Below are positions 1 through 10,439 of a stretch of DNA of 64,000 bases, in pieces (positions within the stretch are counted from its first letter, which is position 1; each line of letters starts with the position of its first letter). A program made the position numbers and the translations under genes. Below the pieces are notes generated by a model. It was not told the DNA's origin and searched no databases. It saw nothing but the letters and a program-made list of their open reading frames with translations. This DNA comes from Armigeres subalbatus (lineage: Eukaryota > Arthropoda > Insecta > Diptera > Culicidae), in assembly GCF_024139115.2 (NCBI RefSeq), contig NW_026943277.1, forward strand, positions 310,001 through 374,000, in the 5' to 3' direction.

Positions 1-823
1 GTTAGTGACACGTCGGTGCGTCGTGTTATGATGTTCTAGTAGCATGTATATACATTCTACCTTCTTCATATAATTTTATGAAACTGATAAAACCAACTAT
101 TTCTATTAATTGTATTCATTATGTACATGTAGATTCATTAATATTTTGTATATGAATTCTATTCCTTTGACTCATTGTAGGAACGAATGCATAAGCTCAA
201 TGTTCACTTCGAACCCTAAATCCTGGTTATAATTGGATTAGTGCTTCAAGATCGTGTTAAAGGCGCGTTTGTCTGGTTCAAGTTACCGTTCTCGGTATGC
301 AAAGTTACCAGCTTACATTGTGCGAGATTTCTTCTTAATTGCGGGATAATCCAGATAATAAATGAAAGTTGATACAGTTCTTGGAGTGTGGTCGGTTCGG
401 TATGTACCTTCAGTATCCAGAAGTCACCGGCCTGCATTGTATTAGTTTTCTTTGTCGCAATACCATGAAGGTAAAGAGTTTTTAAAATAGTGTTCACTTA
501 AAAAGTAAAAGTCTCTGAGGCCACAGATTTTGTTCTGCTTTGTGCGTAAGTTATTCAATAATTACAGATCGGGCGTGTTTTTTTACAGAACGATTCGAGA
601 TCACGGAATTTTAGTTCTACTTAGTTAGTAATTGAACAATTAGTGCGCGATTGTCAAACCACACGTTATACAGACAACGTTTACCAAGACGAACCCGCTA
701 CATGCCCCACCCATATTTCCAACATCCCAGTGATTTCTCGTAAGTGGATGACTCGTTTCCTCAAAGCGAATATCACGTCAACATTCCTACCCATTCCTTA
801 ATTGACCTGCATTTGGACACGGC
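1..823. other. No gene seen (left edge)
   Basis: AT-rich sequence with only short chance ORFs. I see no domain, splice-site pair or repeat that I can name. If the GIPC-like gene continues leftward on the minus strand, this stretch would be intronic. Confidence 0.4.
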
Positions 824-832
824 GGCGCTGGT

Positions 833-1102
833 TCTTCTTCTTCTTTTCATTGGCAATACATCCCCCACTGGGACATGCCGCCCTCAGCTTAGTGTTCAAT
901 TAGCACTTCCACAGTTATTAACTGCGGGTTTCTCAAGTTACCATTTTGCATTCGTATATCAGAGGCTAACACGATTATACTTTTATGCCTAGGAAGTCGA
1001 GACAATTTCCAATCCGAAAATTTCTAGACCGGCACTGGAATCGAACCCAGCCACCTCAGCATGGTCTTGCTTTGTAGTCGTCACCGCACGGCAAGGAGGG
1101 CC
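833..1102 (-). mobile_element. Feilai: Feilai-like tRNA-derived SINE
   Basis: Reads on the minus strand as a tRNA-like head followed by a tRNA-unrelated body and a short AAG-rich tail. The plus strand shows TTCTTCTTCTT at the left end, a body containing CACTTCCACAGTTATTAACT, and the complement of a pol III B box (GAATCGAACCC) near 1042-1052. The 9-bp direct repeat GGCGCTGGT at 824-832 and 1103-1111 is a clear target-site duplication. The sequence agrees with a better preserved copy at 44481-44770. Feilai is a SINE family known from Aedes aegypti. This copy carries several single-base gaps relative to the second one. Confidence 0.85.
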
Positions 1103-1111
1103 GGCGCTGGT

Positions 1112-2445
1112 ATTGCTGTAATTGGTCACCAGTTTTCACATTGAGGATGATATTAGTCCCAAACGTCATCTGTTGGTTCTCTGTGTAATTACAGCTGGCC
1201 TGGCAGTAACGTGGAGTAGAACGTGGGCGTTCAATCATGTCATGCTCATGCTACAAGACTTCAATGAATAAACCATTATAAAACTTAACGTTACTAAGGG
1301 ATACTAAGAGGATTACATCAAATGTATAGCTTTTGATTAACTTCAGGAATTTCTTTAATGATAGGACTTACTCTAGAACAGAAAGAACCCATGTGAGAAT
1401 ATGATATAAACACGTTCTATTCTTACCACAAGAAGCACATCAATATTTGAAATTTGTCGATTGACCTTAGGTTACACGTGTGAAGAACCTACATAGCCTG
1501 TTCAGATTACGCCATTTATTATAATTATCGTGTCAAATATTGAAAAGAATATTCAATGGCATCAAGTTACTCTTTATGATGATATTTATTTAAATAAATG
1601 GCGTCATCTAAATAGGCTATTATTATCTTAGGGCATGACGTATACGTTAAATAATTAAATTATTCGCAGCTATAATTAAAATAAGCAAAAAATAGATTAT
1701 TTTGCTCTCCATAATTTAGATCAATAAATATTCCTGCAATCTATCATATATTATCGACACCTCAAATTGTTTAAATCATTTTAATTTTTTATTTGGATTC
1801 AACAGCGTTATCAAACGCATCTCAATCCAAAGCCGATTATAGAGGAGATAATGATAATCCATTTTATGCCAACTGCATAAACGTCATGAGGTAAATATAC
1901 TGGAGGGGTAGGTTGAACAAAGATCACGAATAAGTTGATGGATATCAAATAGTAATACAAAATATATCAACTAACTTTGTTCATTTAAGGAATTCCTCAG
2001 TTAAATTTTTATCAGAAAGGCAAACATTCTACCTATGCTATAACATCATATTACCAGTAGTACATAAAATAATTCAGAATTCTAGTCCAATCTAGAAGTC
2101 TCGTAAATGTTGAATATAAATAAAGTGCATGACCATTGTGTTTGTAGAGTTGATGAAAGAAAAGGAGTAATTACACGGATCGCAAGACAATATAATTTAC
2201 GCTTAATAATGTCAATCAACTCAAAACTATACCATTAATCTTAGCTGAATGAAAATACATTTCAACGATAAAACGCAATCAGGAAAATTAACCGCACAAG
2301 GATCATCTTCAACAACCACATCGTAACTTGACTGTAAGCAAACCCATATTAATCGCGATAAGATAAAGGGAAGCGCAAAACACGGAGAAAACCCAACACA
2401 CGTACATACTCATCAGCAGGTACACGGATATAATTGTCACTTTAC
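1112..2445. other. AT-rich, probable intron of the GIPC-like gene
   Basis: Lies just downstream (minus-strand sense) of the splice donor at 2440-2445. It has no recognisable coding exon. The next GIPC exons, encoding the rest of the N-terminal domain and the PDZ domain, are not found here and probably lie left of the window. It contains a small hairpin at 1494-1619. Confidence 0.4.
1494..1619. repeat. 126-bp imperfect hairpin, MITE-like
   Basis: Arms of about 28 bp start TAGCCTGTTCAGATTACGCC on the left and end, on the opposite strand, TAGCCTATTTAGATGACGCC on the right. The size and terminal inverted arms fit a small non-autonomous DNA element, but I see no clear target duplication. Confidence 0.45.
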
Positions 2446-2755
2446 CTCATCCATCGCAAAATCGAGCATTCGGCGATCTTCTGGTACAGCTCCTGACGCT
2501 GGCAAACCGGTGATGAACCTCTGACGCTGGCCAGCTGGCAGTTGAACACGAGCTGCGGCTTGGCCGTTCCTCGTGGCTGCGTTCAGGTCATCGATGTGGC
2601 GCCGTAGGCATCGTCGTGCTGCCTGCCAGATTCTCTGCTGCGCTGTAGCTGTTGTTGTTCCACAAATGATGCTGGTGAGGATTTCGTCATGGAGGGATGG
2701 GTTAGAGATTTTTGCACCTTTTGTGAACAGGCATTTGGGTGATGCGCACACGCGC
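2446..2755 (-). CDS. kermit: First coding exon of a GIPC/kermit-like PDZ adaptor (partial, frame-disrupted)
   Basis: GIPC-family proteins (kermit in Drosophila) are cytosolic adaptors that link receptor tails through a PDZ domain to myosin VI. The minus strand shows a pyrimidine-rich acceptor ending CTGAACAG at 2756, and a donor GAG|GTAAAG with the exon ending at 2446. One frame reads LVFNCQLA and, 12 residues on, ELYQKIAEC. These match the family pattern LVFHxQLAHGSPTG...V(K/R)ELYxKIAE in spacing and order. A second frame carries FITG and the exon end DFAMDE, and an upstream frame reads LFTKGAKISNPS, plausible for the MPLF-type N-terminus. No single frame stays open with all of these, so two or more 1-2 nt indels are present, several next to homopolymers. 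The PDZ exons lie outside the window to the left. Alternative: a processed or diverged pseudogene, but the flanking splice sites argue against a retrocopy. Confidence 0.62.
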
Positions 2756-3511
2756 CTGTTCAGACAATCAAAACGAAGAAATTGATCGAGATTCCAAGAA
2801 AGAGGAATCTAATTAAATGGTGTATACTCCGATGGATCGGGTCTGGTTGGTCTATTTTCTATGTGCACCACACTCACACTGAATCACACACTACAGATTG
2901 AAATTCTATGTTTGGTTCGGTTTGGTACGGGCTTCTTCCTTTTGTGTTTCCTCCACAATTTGAGGAGAACGGTAAAATTAATGCACTGCAGTTGATCCGT
3001 GAAATTTCATTAGCCGAGACAGATACCGAAAACTCATCGTTTTCTTGGTCAACACTACTTTCGCAAACCAAGGCTTATCACCTGATAATAGCGAAGTAGT
3101 ATTTTTATCTTTCACCAACACTCGACACACGATACTGATAACAGAACCCTATAAACACACCATCAACTCCTAGGAAATGTTGCATCGAATAGTGTCTACA
3201 ATTCTATATACACTTGAATTTGATAAGAGATAAAGATAAACGATGAACAATAAGGAAATGAAACATCAAAACTAGAATTTTCACAAAAGAAACACGACAT
3301 TTCCTATACAAAATCTATTTGCATTGTAATTCCCATCACCTAAGTCACAGCACTTTAGATATTGATGCAAACAGAAAAGAAAGTTGAATCAAACTTCAGC
3401 ACCAACATTTAGGTCATTACTCAATAACTAGAGCACCAAACCAATCAAACAAATAAACTGATTTCCAATACACAAAACATCAGCAGATATTCCGAGGAGA
3501 TAAAATCATAC
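2756..3511 (-). other. Probable 5' intron of the GIPC-like gene
   Basis: Bounded on the minus strand by a donor (GGAG|GTATGA, exon end at 3512) and the acceptor at 2756. It holds only short chance ORFs on both strands. Confidence 0.4.
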
Positions 3512-3930
3512 CTCCAATTCCCCGAACAACGGGAACACAGTGCGATATTGGCGCCCACCTCAGGCCCTGTTCCTCCTGGTTTGAAACACGGTGAAGCTCG
3601 AGAGGACCGAGAAAGAGTTCAACGAATTCCGCACTGACTGAACGCTGCAAAGCACAAGTTGGTCACTGGCTGGCTGTTGAACCACCGATTTGCCCTGCGC
3701 ACATAAGATCTTGGACTTGAACCCAAGAAATAGTAATACAAAAGCGACTTCGCGATCGGAAATGAGAACGCACCACGACGAGAGCGATCTCTCGAGAGCT
3801 CTATCCCCCGGCCAGGCCAAGACTACGACGCGAATGACGACGAGCGCCAGGCAGAGTGCCGCGGCGCATAAAGTAGCGAAACGAGTGAGAAAGTTTCCCG
3901 AGAAAACAACGCGTCAACTTGAATGTGCCT
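3512..3930 (-). promoter_or_regulatory. Putative noncoding first exon and promoter region of the GIPC-like gene
   Basis: This stretch is clearly richer in CpG and purine/pyrimidine blocks than its surroundings. It contains GAGA-type motifs (GAGAGCGATCTCTCGAGAG near 3779) and ends, on the minus strand, with a good donor at 3511/3512. No long ORF on the minus strand resembles a known protein, which fits a 5' UTR exon. The transcription start is not visible and the right boundary is a guess. It could also serve a divergent transcript on the plus strand. Confidence 0.4.
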
Positions 3931-5145
3931 CTGATGTGGTTCGGAAAGCCATGTAAGCTGCTTGGCGCTTGGGACCGTTAGTTTTCGGGCAACGAAAAGC
4001 TGGAAAATCAACGCAACGTTTTGTCGCTCTAGAGGTCTCACACGATTGTTTGTTCTTTTATTCTTCTTTTGTTTACTCTTATTTGCTCTTTTCCCAGTAG
4101 GTTCACCACCCATTGGTCGAGGATTGTTCAGTTACCGTAGGTGCTTTCCACCATGCGTCGTTGTTCTCACTTTCTACGCGGTTCGCGACTGACTGACACA
4201 GCACACAGGCCTGAGCCTGAGGTGACTAGCTTTGCTTTGTAGGAGCAAATTGATTGACTGAGAGAAAAACAAAACCGACTCCATGGTTCTCGTTGCATTG
4301 CACTGTCTGTTTCCAGTTGAATCAGATATGCATGGCTGGAGAGGGCAAACAAACTGGCTGACTAAGGTATGCCAGTTGGGACCCTCGTTTGAGTTATCGT
4401 TCAGCGTCGATCGTTGCACGTGCAAGTTCATCAAAACTCGAACAATAAACCATGTAGAATGTACAAATCTGAAAAGCTATAAGTAAATTAAAATAGTGGA
4501 GTGATTAAAATATTGACTTTTCGCTCTCAATATCTACTTAGACGACTACCTTTGTCTTTGGCGGCCTTTCAAATTTTGAGCTGATTTGATTAAAAATGAT
4601 AGCTACGCAGGCACACGCTATTGGAAGTTTTGTAAAAAAACAGAATGATTCACCTAGCGATGATGGTGCCTTTCTCGTAGTGTAAAATGTAACAAGAAAA
4701 GCACATACAAGAGGTCCAAATTGCACTTTAGGAGATAGATTCAGGTATTTCCATCAATTCACATTTATTTTCGTTCATTTGAATGATTGTAGCAGTTTGT
4801 AAAAAAAGTGTTTTTATTTTGGATTTTTTCCTTGGTTCTCCAACAATGTTCAAAACAATGTTGTGAAAACTCATATGTGAATATGTACCACAGACAAACA
4901 GACGTCTCACTCACACATGTTCCATAGTTCACCTTTTAACGATTGATTTAAATTTTGTAGTTGGTCAATCGGCACCGACATGCTTCCACTGTTTGCTTGT
5001 GTTTGAAGGTTTGCTCACTACCGCCATCTGGTTGCTGCAATACACAGTGATTTTACATTGGGCAATTTCCGCAACAATGATTTTGATTGCATTTCCAAGT
5101 GAGAGTCTGTTTCTCTGTGTATGTACGTTATGTGTAGATGCCAGG
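3931..5145. other. No gene seen; degraded dispersed repeats
   Basis: Contains only chance ORFs. From about 4538 the sequence looks like decayed transposon. A 30-bp arm at 4856-4887 (AAAACTCATATGTGAATATG) is repeated in inverted orientation at 5278-5309, so 4856-5309 may be one inverted-repeat element that encloses the tRNA-like sequence at 5163-5231. Confidence 0.35.
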
Positions 5146-5162
5146 TTGCGAAGGACGAGAGG

Positions 5163-5231
5163 TCCTTCGTAGAGCTAGTTATTAAAGCACCAGTCTAGCG
5201 TACTGTAGGGCATGGTTGAGTCCCATCGAAG
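5163..5231 (+). pseudogene. tRNA-like sequence (SINE head or tRNA pseudogene)
   Basis: CCTTCG near the start can pair with CGAAGG at the end as an acceptor stem. CAGT-CTAGCGT-ACTG forms an anticodon arm with a 7-nt loop that keeps T33 and would read AGC (Ala). ATGG-TTGAGTC-CCAT forms a T arm, but the B box is damaged (GGTTGAGTCCC instead of GGTTCGANTCC). The D arm is poor. I therefore treat it as a tRNA-derived repeat and not a working tRNA gene. Confidence 0.5.
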
Positions 5232-5379
5232 GGAAAGTATTACCAACATTTTCCGAACAATATCTTCCACATAACGTGCTAATATTCACATATGAGTTTT
5301 CAACATTGTAAATTATGTCCAAGTCGGTAGTTTAATCCCGGAAATAGGCAATTAATTATGATTGAACTGAAAAAAAACA

Positions 5380-5946
5380 ATGTTTTTAATAACTCTGGAA
5401 CGACTAGTGCGATCGGTCTAATTTTCAATTGGTCTAACAAATCTGCGTCGAATGAACTTATTGCGAGGAAATCGATATGCCAAGTCTAAAAGAGTTTGTT
5501 TTACATTTTTGTACATACACACACATACAGACATCATCTCAGTTCGTCGAGCTGGGTCGACTTGTAATAACACCATGGGTTCCGAGCTTCTATCAGAATT
5601 CTCTTCAAATTATTATCAAAGTGGCAACCACACGCGAAAACACCATACAATTTCGTAAAATAATTATTAAAAATTCAAATAGTATGAATGTTAAACATAG
5701 AAGCTGCTTCTGAAATTACAATAAAGCATTCGCGATATAATGCCATCGAAAGCAGAACAATAAATTACATCAACGATCGCCGCCATCCCAAAATGCAAAC
5801 CTGGACAGAATCTAAAAATATAATTCGAGTGTAAACTAAATAATGTTGTTTGCAAAGGTTAATAAAGATTTAAAATTATCAACAAAATTATGATTTTGAA
5901 TGTTTTTATTTATTTTCAGAAATTCAAATTAAAACGCAAATGTAAA
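5380..5946. other. Probable dispersed transposon remnant, no ORF of note
   Basis: The block around 5490-5600 with a CATACACACACATACAG tract followed by TCGTCGAGCTGGGTCGA resembles sequence I associate with common mosquito interspersed repeats, but I cannot name the family. The two overlapping short ORFs here have no recognisable motif. Confidence 0.3.
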
Positions 5947-6114
5947 TACACTCAACCTCTTTTACGGCAGTTTTTATACGTCACTTGTTTTACGGCCCTT
6001 TTCGGCACGTGACGTAAAAAGAATTTGAAACATTATTGACATCCAAGCAAGCCTATAAGAAGGCCCTCTTTCAACCCAAAGAACAAAGTAGATGCTTTGT
6101 ATATTATCATTTGC

Positions 6115-6400
6115 CTTCAAAATTGTTCCATTCAGGTCATCCAAGATTCCTGGAGTCTACGCGTAACCAAAGACCCAAGGTTCATGCAACGAAAGAGCTG
6201 TTATCTCTTTTAAAATGTGGTGCCCCATTTGATATTTTAAACCAAATTCGTTCTAGGTCATCCAAGAATTCCTTGGAATTTGTTCTGAGGTTCCTACGTA
6301 ACCTAAGGGCTGTTATCTCTTTCAAAATGGTTCATGACCTATATGATCTACTAAACCAATCTCAATATTCCTTAAACAATGCCTTTCCAGGTCATCCTAG
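6115..6400 (+). repeat. Repeat type B, about 2-3 copies
   Basis: Units carry GGTCATCCAAGATTCCTGG, then CGTAACC, then GGGCTGTTATCTCTTT followed by AAAATG. They recur about every 120-145 bp at 6132, 6257 and 6391. A further diverged copy sits in the central spacer at about 8758-8852 (GATCATCCATGAATATCATC ... GTTGTTATCTCTTTAAA). Confidence 0.55.
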
Positions 6401-6439
6401 AATTCCTAGACTCCTCAATCGTTGTTTCATCCCAAATAT

Positions 6440-8640
6440 GTCCTCCGAGTATTTGTCTTTCACTTGCTTCAAATGTTATATGAGTTTTCTACGATCTCCA
6501 AATTGTCCTAGAGTTGAATCAAATGGTCTATCAAATCAACCAAGTCTTTCCTGATGTCCCCAGCCGCGTAACAACCCAATTATGTCCTCCGAGCTTTTCT
6601 TTCACTTCCGTCTCAAATCCAGACATATGAGATGTAGTAAGATCTCCAAATCGTCCTGAGTTTGAATCAAATGGTCTGCCTCCATGATGTCCCCAGCCAC
6701 GGTAACAACTCAATTATGTCCTCCAAGTATATGTCTTTCACCTCGTCTCAAATTCAGGAATATGAGATGTTGTAAGGTCTCCAATGATCTGGAGTTTGAA
6801 CATGGTTCTGCAATCAACAATGGCTTCCATGATGTCCCCAGCCGTGGTAACAACTCAATTGTGTCCTCTAAATTTGTCTTCTTTGCGTCTCAAATATAGT
6901 ATAGAGATGTTGAAAGACCTCCAAATTGTCCTGGAGTTTAAATCAAAAGTCTACCGAATCAATCAAGGCTTCTATGATGTAAACGACCGCGGTATCAATA
7001 CAATTATGTTCTCCGAGAATCTGTCTTTCACTTGCGTATCTAATCTGGGATATGATATGTGTTAAATCTCCAAATCGTCTGAGTTTGAATCAAATAGTCG
7101 CTCGAATCAATCAAGTCTTTCATGATGTCCCCAGCCGCGGTATCAACCCATATGCCCTCCGAGTATTTTCTCTCACTTGCATCTCAAATCCAGACTTATA
7201 GATTTTGTAAGCTCTCCAAATTGTCTAGAGTTTGAATCAAATTGTCACGAATCAACAATGGTTCCATGATTTTCCCAGCGCAGCATCACAAAATTATTTA
7301 CTCCAAGTATTTTTATTCACTGTGTCTCAAAACACACATATAAGATGGTAATCTCCAAACTGTCCTGAGTTTGAATCAAATTGTCTGTCGAATCAATCAA
7401 AGTTTCCGATGTCCCCAGCCGTGGTAACAACTCAATTGTGTCCTCTAAGTATTTGCTTTCGCTTTTGTCTCAAATATAGGCATATGAGATGTTGAAAGAT
7501 TCCAAATTGTCTGGAGTTTGAATCAAAGGTCAATCGAATCAACCAAGGCTTCTATGATAAACGGCCAGGTAACAACTCAATTATGTTCTCGAGAATCTGT
7601 ATTTCACTTTCGTCTCTAATCTGGGCATATGATATGATTTTGTAAGATTCCAAATTGTTCAGAGTTTGAATCAAATGTTCACGAATCAACAATATTTCCA
7701 AGATTTCCCAGCTGCGGTATCAACCAAATTATTTCCTCCGAGTATTTTTGATTCACTTGCGTCTCAAAACCAACATATAAGATGTAAGATCTCCAAATCG
7801 TCCTGAGTTTGAATCAAATGGTCTGCGAATCAAGGCTTCCATGATGTCCCAGCCGCGATATCAACCCAATGTCCTTCTAGTATTTTTCTCTCACCTGTTC
7901 CCAAATCAGACATCTGAGATTTTGTAAGATCTCCAAATTGTCTAGGAGTTTGATCAAATGGTCTACCGAATCAATCAAGCCCTCGATGATGTCCCCAGCA
8001 TGGTATCAATCCAATGTCTTCCGAGTATCTGTCTTTCAATTGCATCTCTAATCTGGGATATTATATTTTGTAAGATCTTCAGATCGTCCTGGACTTTCAT
8101 CTGCGTATCTAACTGGCATATGATATGTTGTTAAATCTCCAAATCGTCCTGAGTTTGAATCAAATGGTATGCTGAATCAATCAAGGCTTTCATAATGTTC
8201 CAGCCATGGTAAAAACAACCATGTACCTGAGTATTTGTCTTCGTGCCTCAATGGAGGCATATGAGATGTTCCAAGATCTCAGATTGTTCAGAGTTTGAAT
8301 CAATGCTCTACTGAATACAAAGGCTGCCTCATGATGTCTCCAGCCTGGTATCAGCTCATTTATGTTTTAAGTATTGGTCTTTCACTTGTGTTTCAAATTC
8401 AGGCATATGAGTTGTTTTAGATCTAATTGTCCTGAAGTTGAATCAAATTCTACCGATCAACGAGGCTTCTTAATGTCAACGGCATGAATCAACCCAATTA
8501 TGTTCTCCGAGATCTCTCTTTCACTTGCGTCTCTAATCTGGGCATATGATTTGTTGTAGATCTTCAAATTGTCCTGGAGTTTGAACAAATGTCTGAATCA
8601 ACCAAGGCCTTCATGATGTCCAAGCCACGGTAACAACTCG
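6440..8640 (+). repeat. Tandem array of about 145-bp units, forward arm
   Basis: About 15 units. Each contains in order a TCCTCCGAGTATTTGTCTTT-like block, TCACTTGCGTCTCAAAT, CATATGAGATGTTGTAAGAT, CTCCAAATTGTCCTGGAGTT, TGAATCAAATGGTCTACCGA and CATGATGTCCCCAGCCGCGG. The landmark GAGTTTGAATCAAA recurs near 6658, 6930, 7080, 7230, 7368, 7513, 7663, 7803, 8150, 8288, a spacing of roughly 135-150 bp. Units differ by many 1-2 nt gaps, so no ORF is conserved. Confidence 0.75.
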
Positions 8641-8884
8641 AGCAGCATGTTGACAAAAATGGTTGTAGAATTGATTTTGACTTAATCGACACAATGATTT
8701 GGACCATGCCCTTTTGATCCATAGAACCAAAGTGAACACGGATTCAACTATTGTTTCAGATCATCCATGAATATCATCCATCCCTGAAATATAGTTTACG
8801 TCAACACGCGTAACCAAAAGGTTGTTATCTCTTTAAAAAACTTGCTTATAACGTTTTGATTCATAGTAATAAATTGGATTTTAA

Positions 8885-10090
8885 ATTGATTTGGTAGACC
8901 ATTTGATTCAAACTCCAGGACAATTTGGAGATCTTACAACACCTCATATGTCTTGTTTTGAGACGCAAGTGAAAGACTATTACTTAGAAGACAAAATTGG
9001 GTTGACATCGTGGCTGGGGATCTGGAGATTGGGTTGACATCTGAAAGCCTTGTTTGAATCGGTAGACGTTTGACTCAAACTCCAGGACACTCTTAGAGAT
9101 CTTAAACATCTCATTTGCCTGGATTAAGACGTAAGTGAAAGACAAAAAAGATAATTGGGTTGATACCAATGAAGCACCATTAAGCCTTGGTTGATTCATC
9201 AGACCATTTGATCAAACTCCAGGACAATTTATGATCTTTCAACACTCATATATTGTTTTGAGACCGAGTAAAAGAAAGTACATACAACAACAAGTACATA
9301 ATTGAGTTGATACACGGGACATCATGAACTTTGGTTAATTGATAGACTTCGATTTAAACTTCAGGACAATTTGGAGATCTTCAACATCAAGACTAATTCT
9401 CAGAGGTCAAGATTAGGTTGACACCGACTGGGGACATCGAAGCCTTTGGATCTGGTAGACTGATCTGAACTACAGGACAATTTGGAATTGCAAACATCTC
9501 ATATACCTGGACTTGAGACGCAAGTGAAAGACAAATCGTAGGGCTTGATTGAGTAACAGGCTGAGGGACATCACTGAAGACATCTACTGAGGGCTCCGAG
9601 TAGATTGGTAAACCATTTGATTCAAACTTCATTAAAGATCCTTCAACATCTCATATGTTCTGTTTTAAGACGCAAGTGAAAGACAAATCCTCGGAGGACA
9701 TGAATTGAGTTGAAACCAATTAGGACATCATGAAGGCTTTGTTGATTGATAGACTATGATTTTGAATTTTGAACTTAAATCATCTCATATATCTGTACTT
9801 GAGACTAAGTAAGACAAACTGAAGGAGGATTGGGATGATACCAGGCTGAGGGCATCATGCAAGCCTCAGTAGATTGAGTAGATGATTCAAACTCCAGGAC
9901 AATTTGGAGATCTTACAACACCTCATATGTCTTGTTTTGAGACGCAAATGAAAGAAAATCCTCGGAGAACATAATTGAGTTGATTCCACGGCTTGGGACA
10001 TCATGAAAGCTTTGTTGATTCAGACCATTTGATTCAAACTCCTGGACAATTTGAGATCTTATGACATCTCATATGCTCGGATATTGAGAG
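8885..10090 (-). repeat. Tandem array of about 145-bp units, reverse arm
   Basis: The same unit as the forward arm in inverted orientation, about 8-9 copies. Landmarks are TTTGATTCAAACTCCAGGAC at about 8901, 9199, 9883 and 10028, with GAGACGCAAGTGAAAGAC and CATATGTCTTG between them. The two arms can pair over about 1.2 kb, so a read-through transcript would form a very long hairpin. Confidence 0.75.
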
Positions 10091-10439
10091 GTCATAATAC
10101 CTCATGAGACACAAGTGAATATATTTTAAAGTATCTAACGATCAATGAATTAAGTGAAATAGTCACATTGGTTTATGATCCCCCGCCCCCAAAAGTGACG
10201 TAAAAGAGGGTTGAGTGTATGAGAATGAACAAAATTTTAAAAGTATTACTAGTTGATTCTAATTAAATGCACCTTTTGTTTTGAGAGGAAAATGTTATTT
10301 TGAAAAGTTCTTCTGGTCAAAATTTGCCATGATGACATTTTGCATTGGTAGATTTAATAATTCAATACTTTCTACTGAAAACCACTAACAATTTTCTTAA
10401 TTTTACCAATGTTTTATTAATTTTACCAACGATTTTTTT

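Larger units (their letters stand above)
5947..10219. mobile_element. 4.27-kb TIR-flanked palindromic element filled with tandem repeats
   Basis: The left end reads TACACTCAACCTCTTTTACG and the right end reads CGTAAAAGAGGGTTGAGTGTA (a 1-nt gap apart as inverted repeats). If the repeats start at CACTCAACC, the flanks give a TA duplication. Inside, an array of about 145-bp units runs forward from about 6440 to 8640 and the same unit runs in reverse from about 8885 to 10090, with a spacer of about 240 bp. A second repeat type lies at the left edge and in the spacer. There is no transposase-like ORF; the 172-aa ORF at 6036-6554 simply reads through repeats. It looks like a non-autonomous DNA element that has amplified internal satellite units. 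I do not recognise the family. Confidence 0.6.

Noticed and set aside
5163..5231. Functional tRNA-Ala gene
   Set aside because: B box lacks the conserved C and the D arm does not fold well; better explained as a tRNA-derived repeat.
6036..6554. 172-aa ORF on the plus strand
   Set aside because: It runs through the type B and 145-bp repeats; no neighbouring unit keeps the frame and the protein has no motif.
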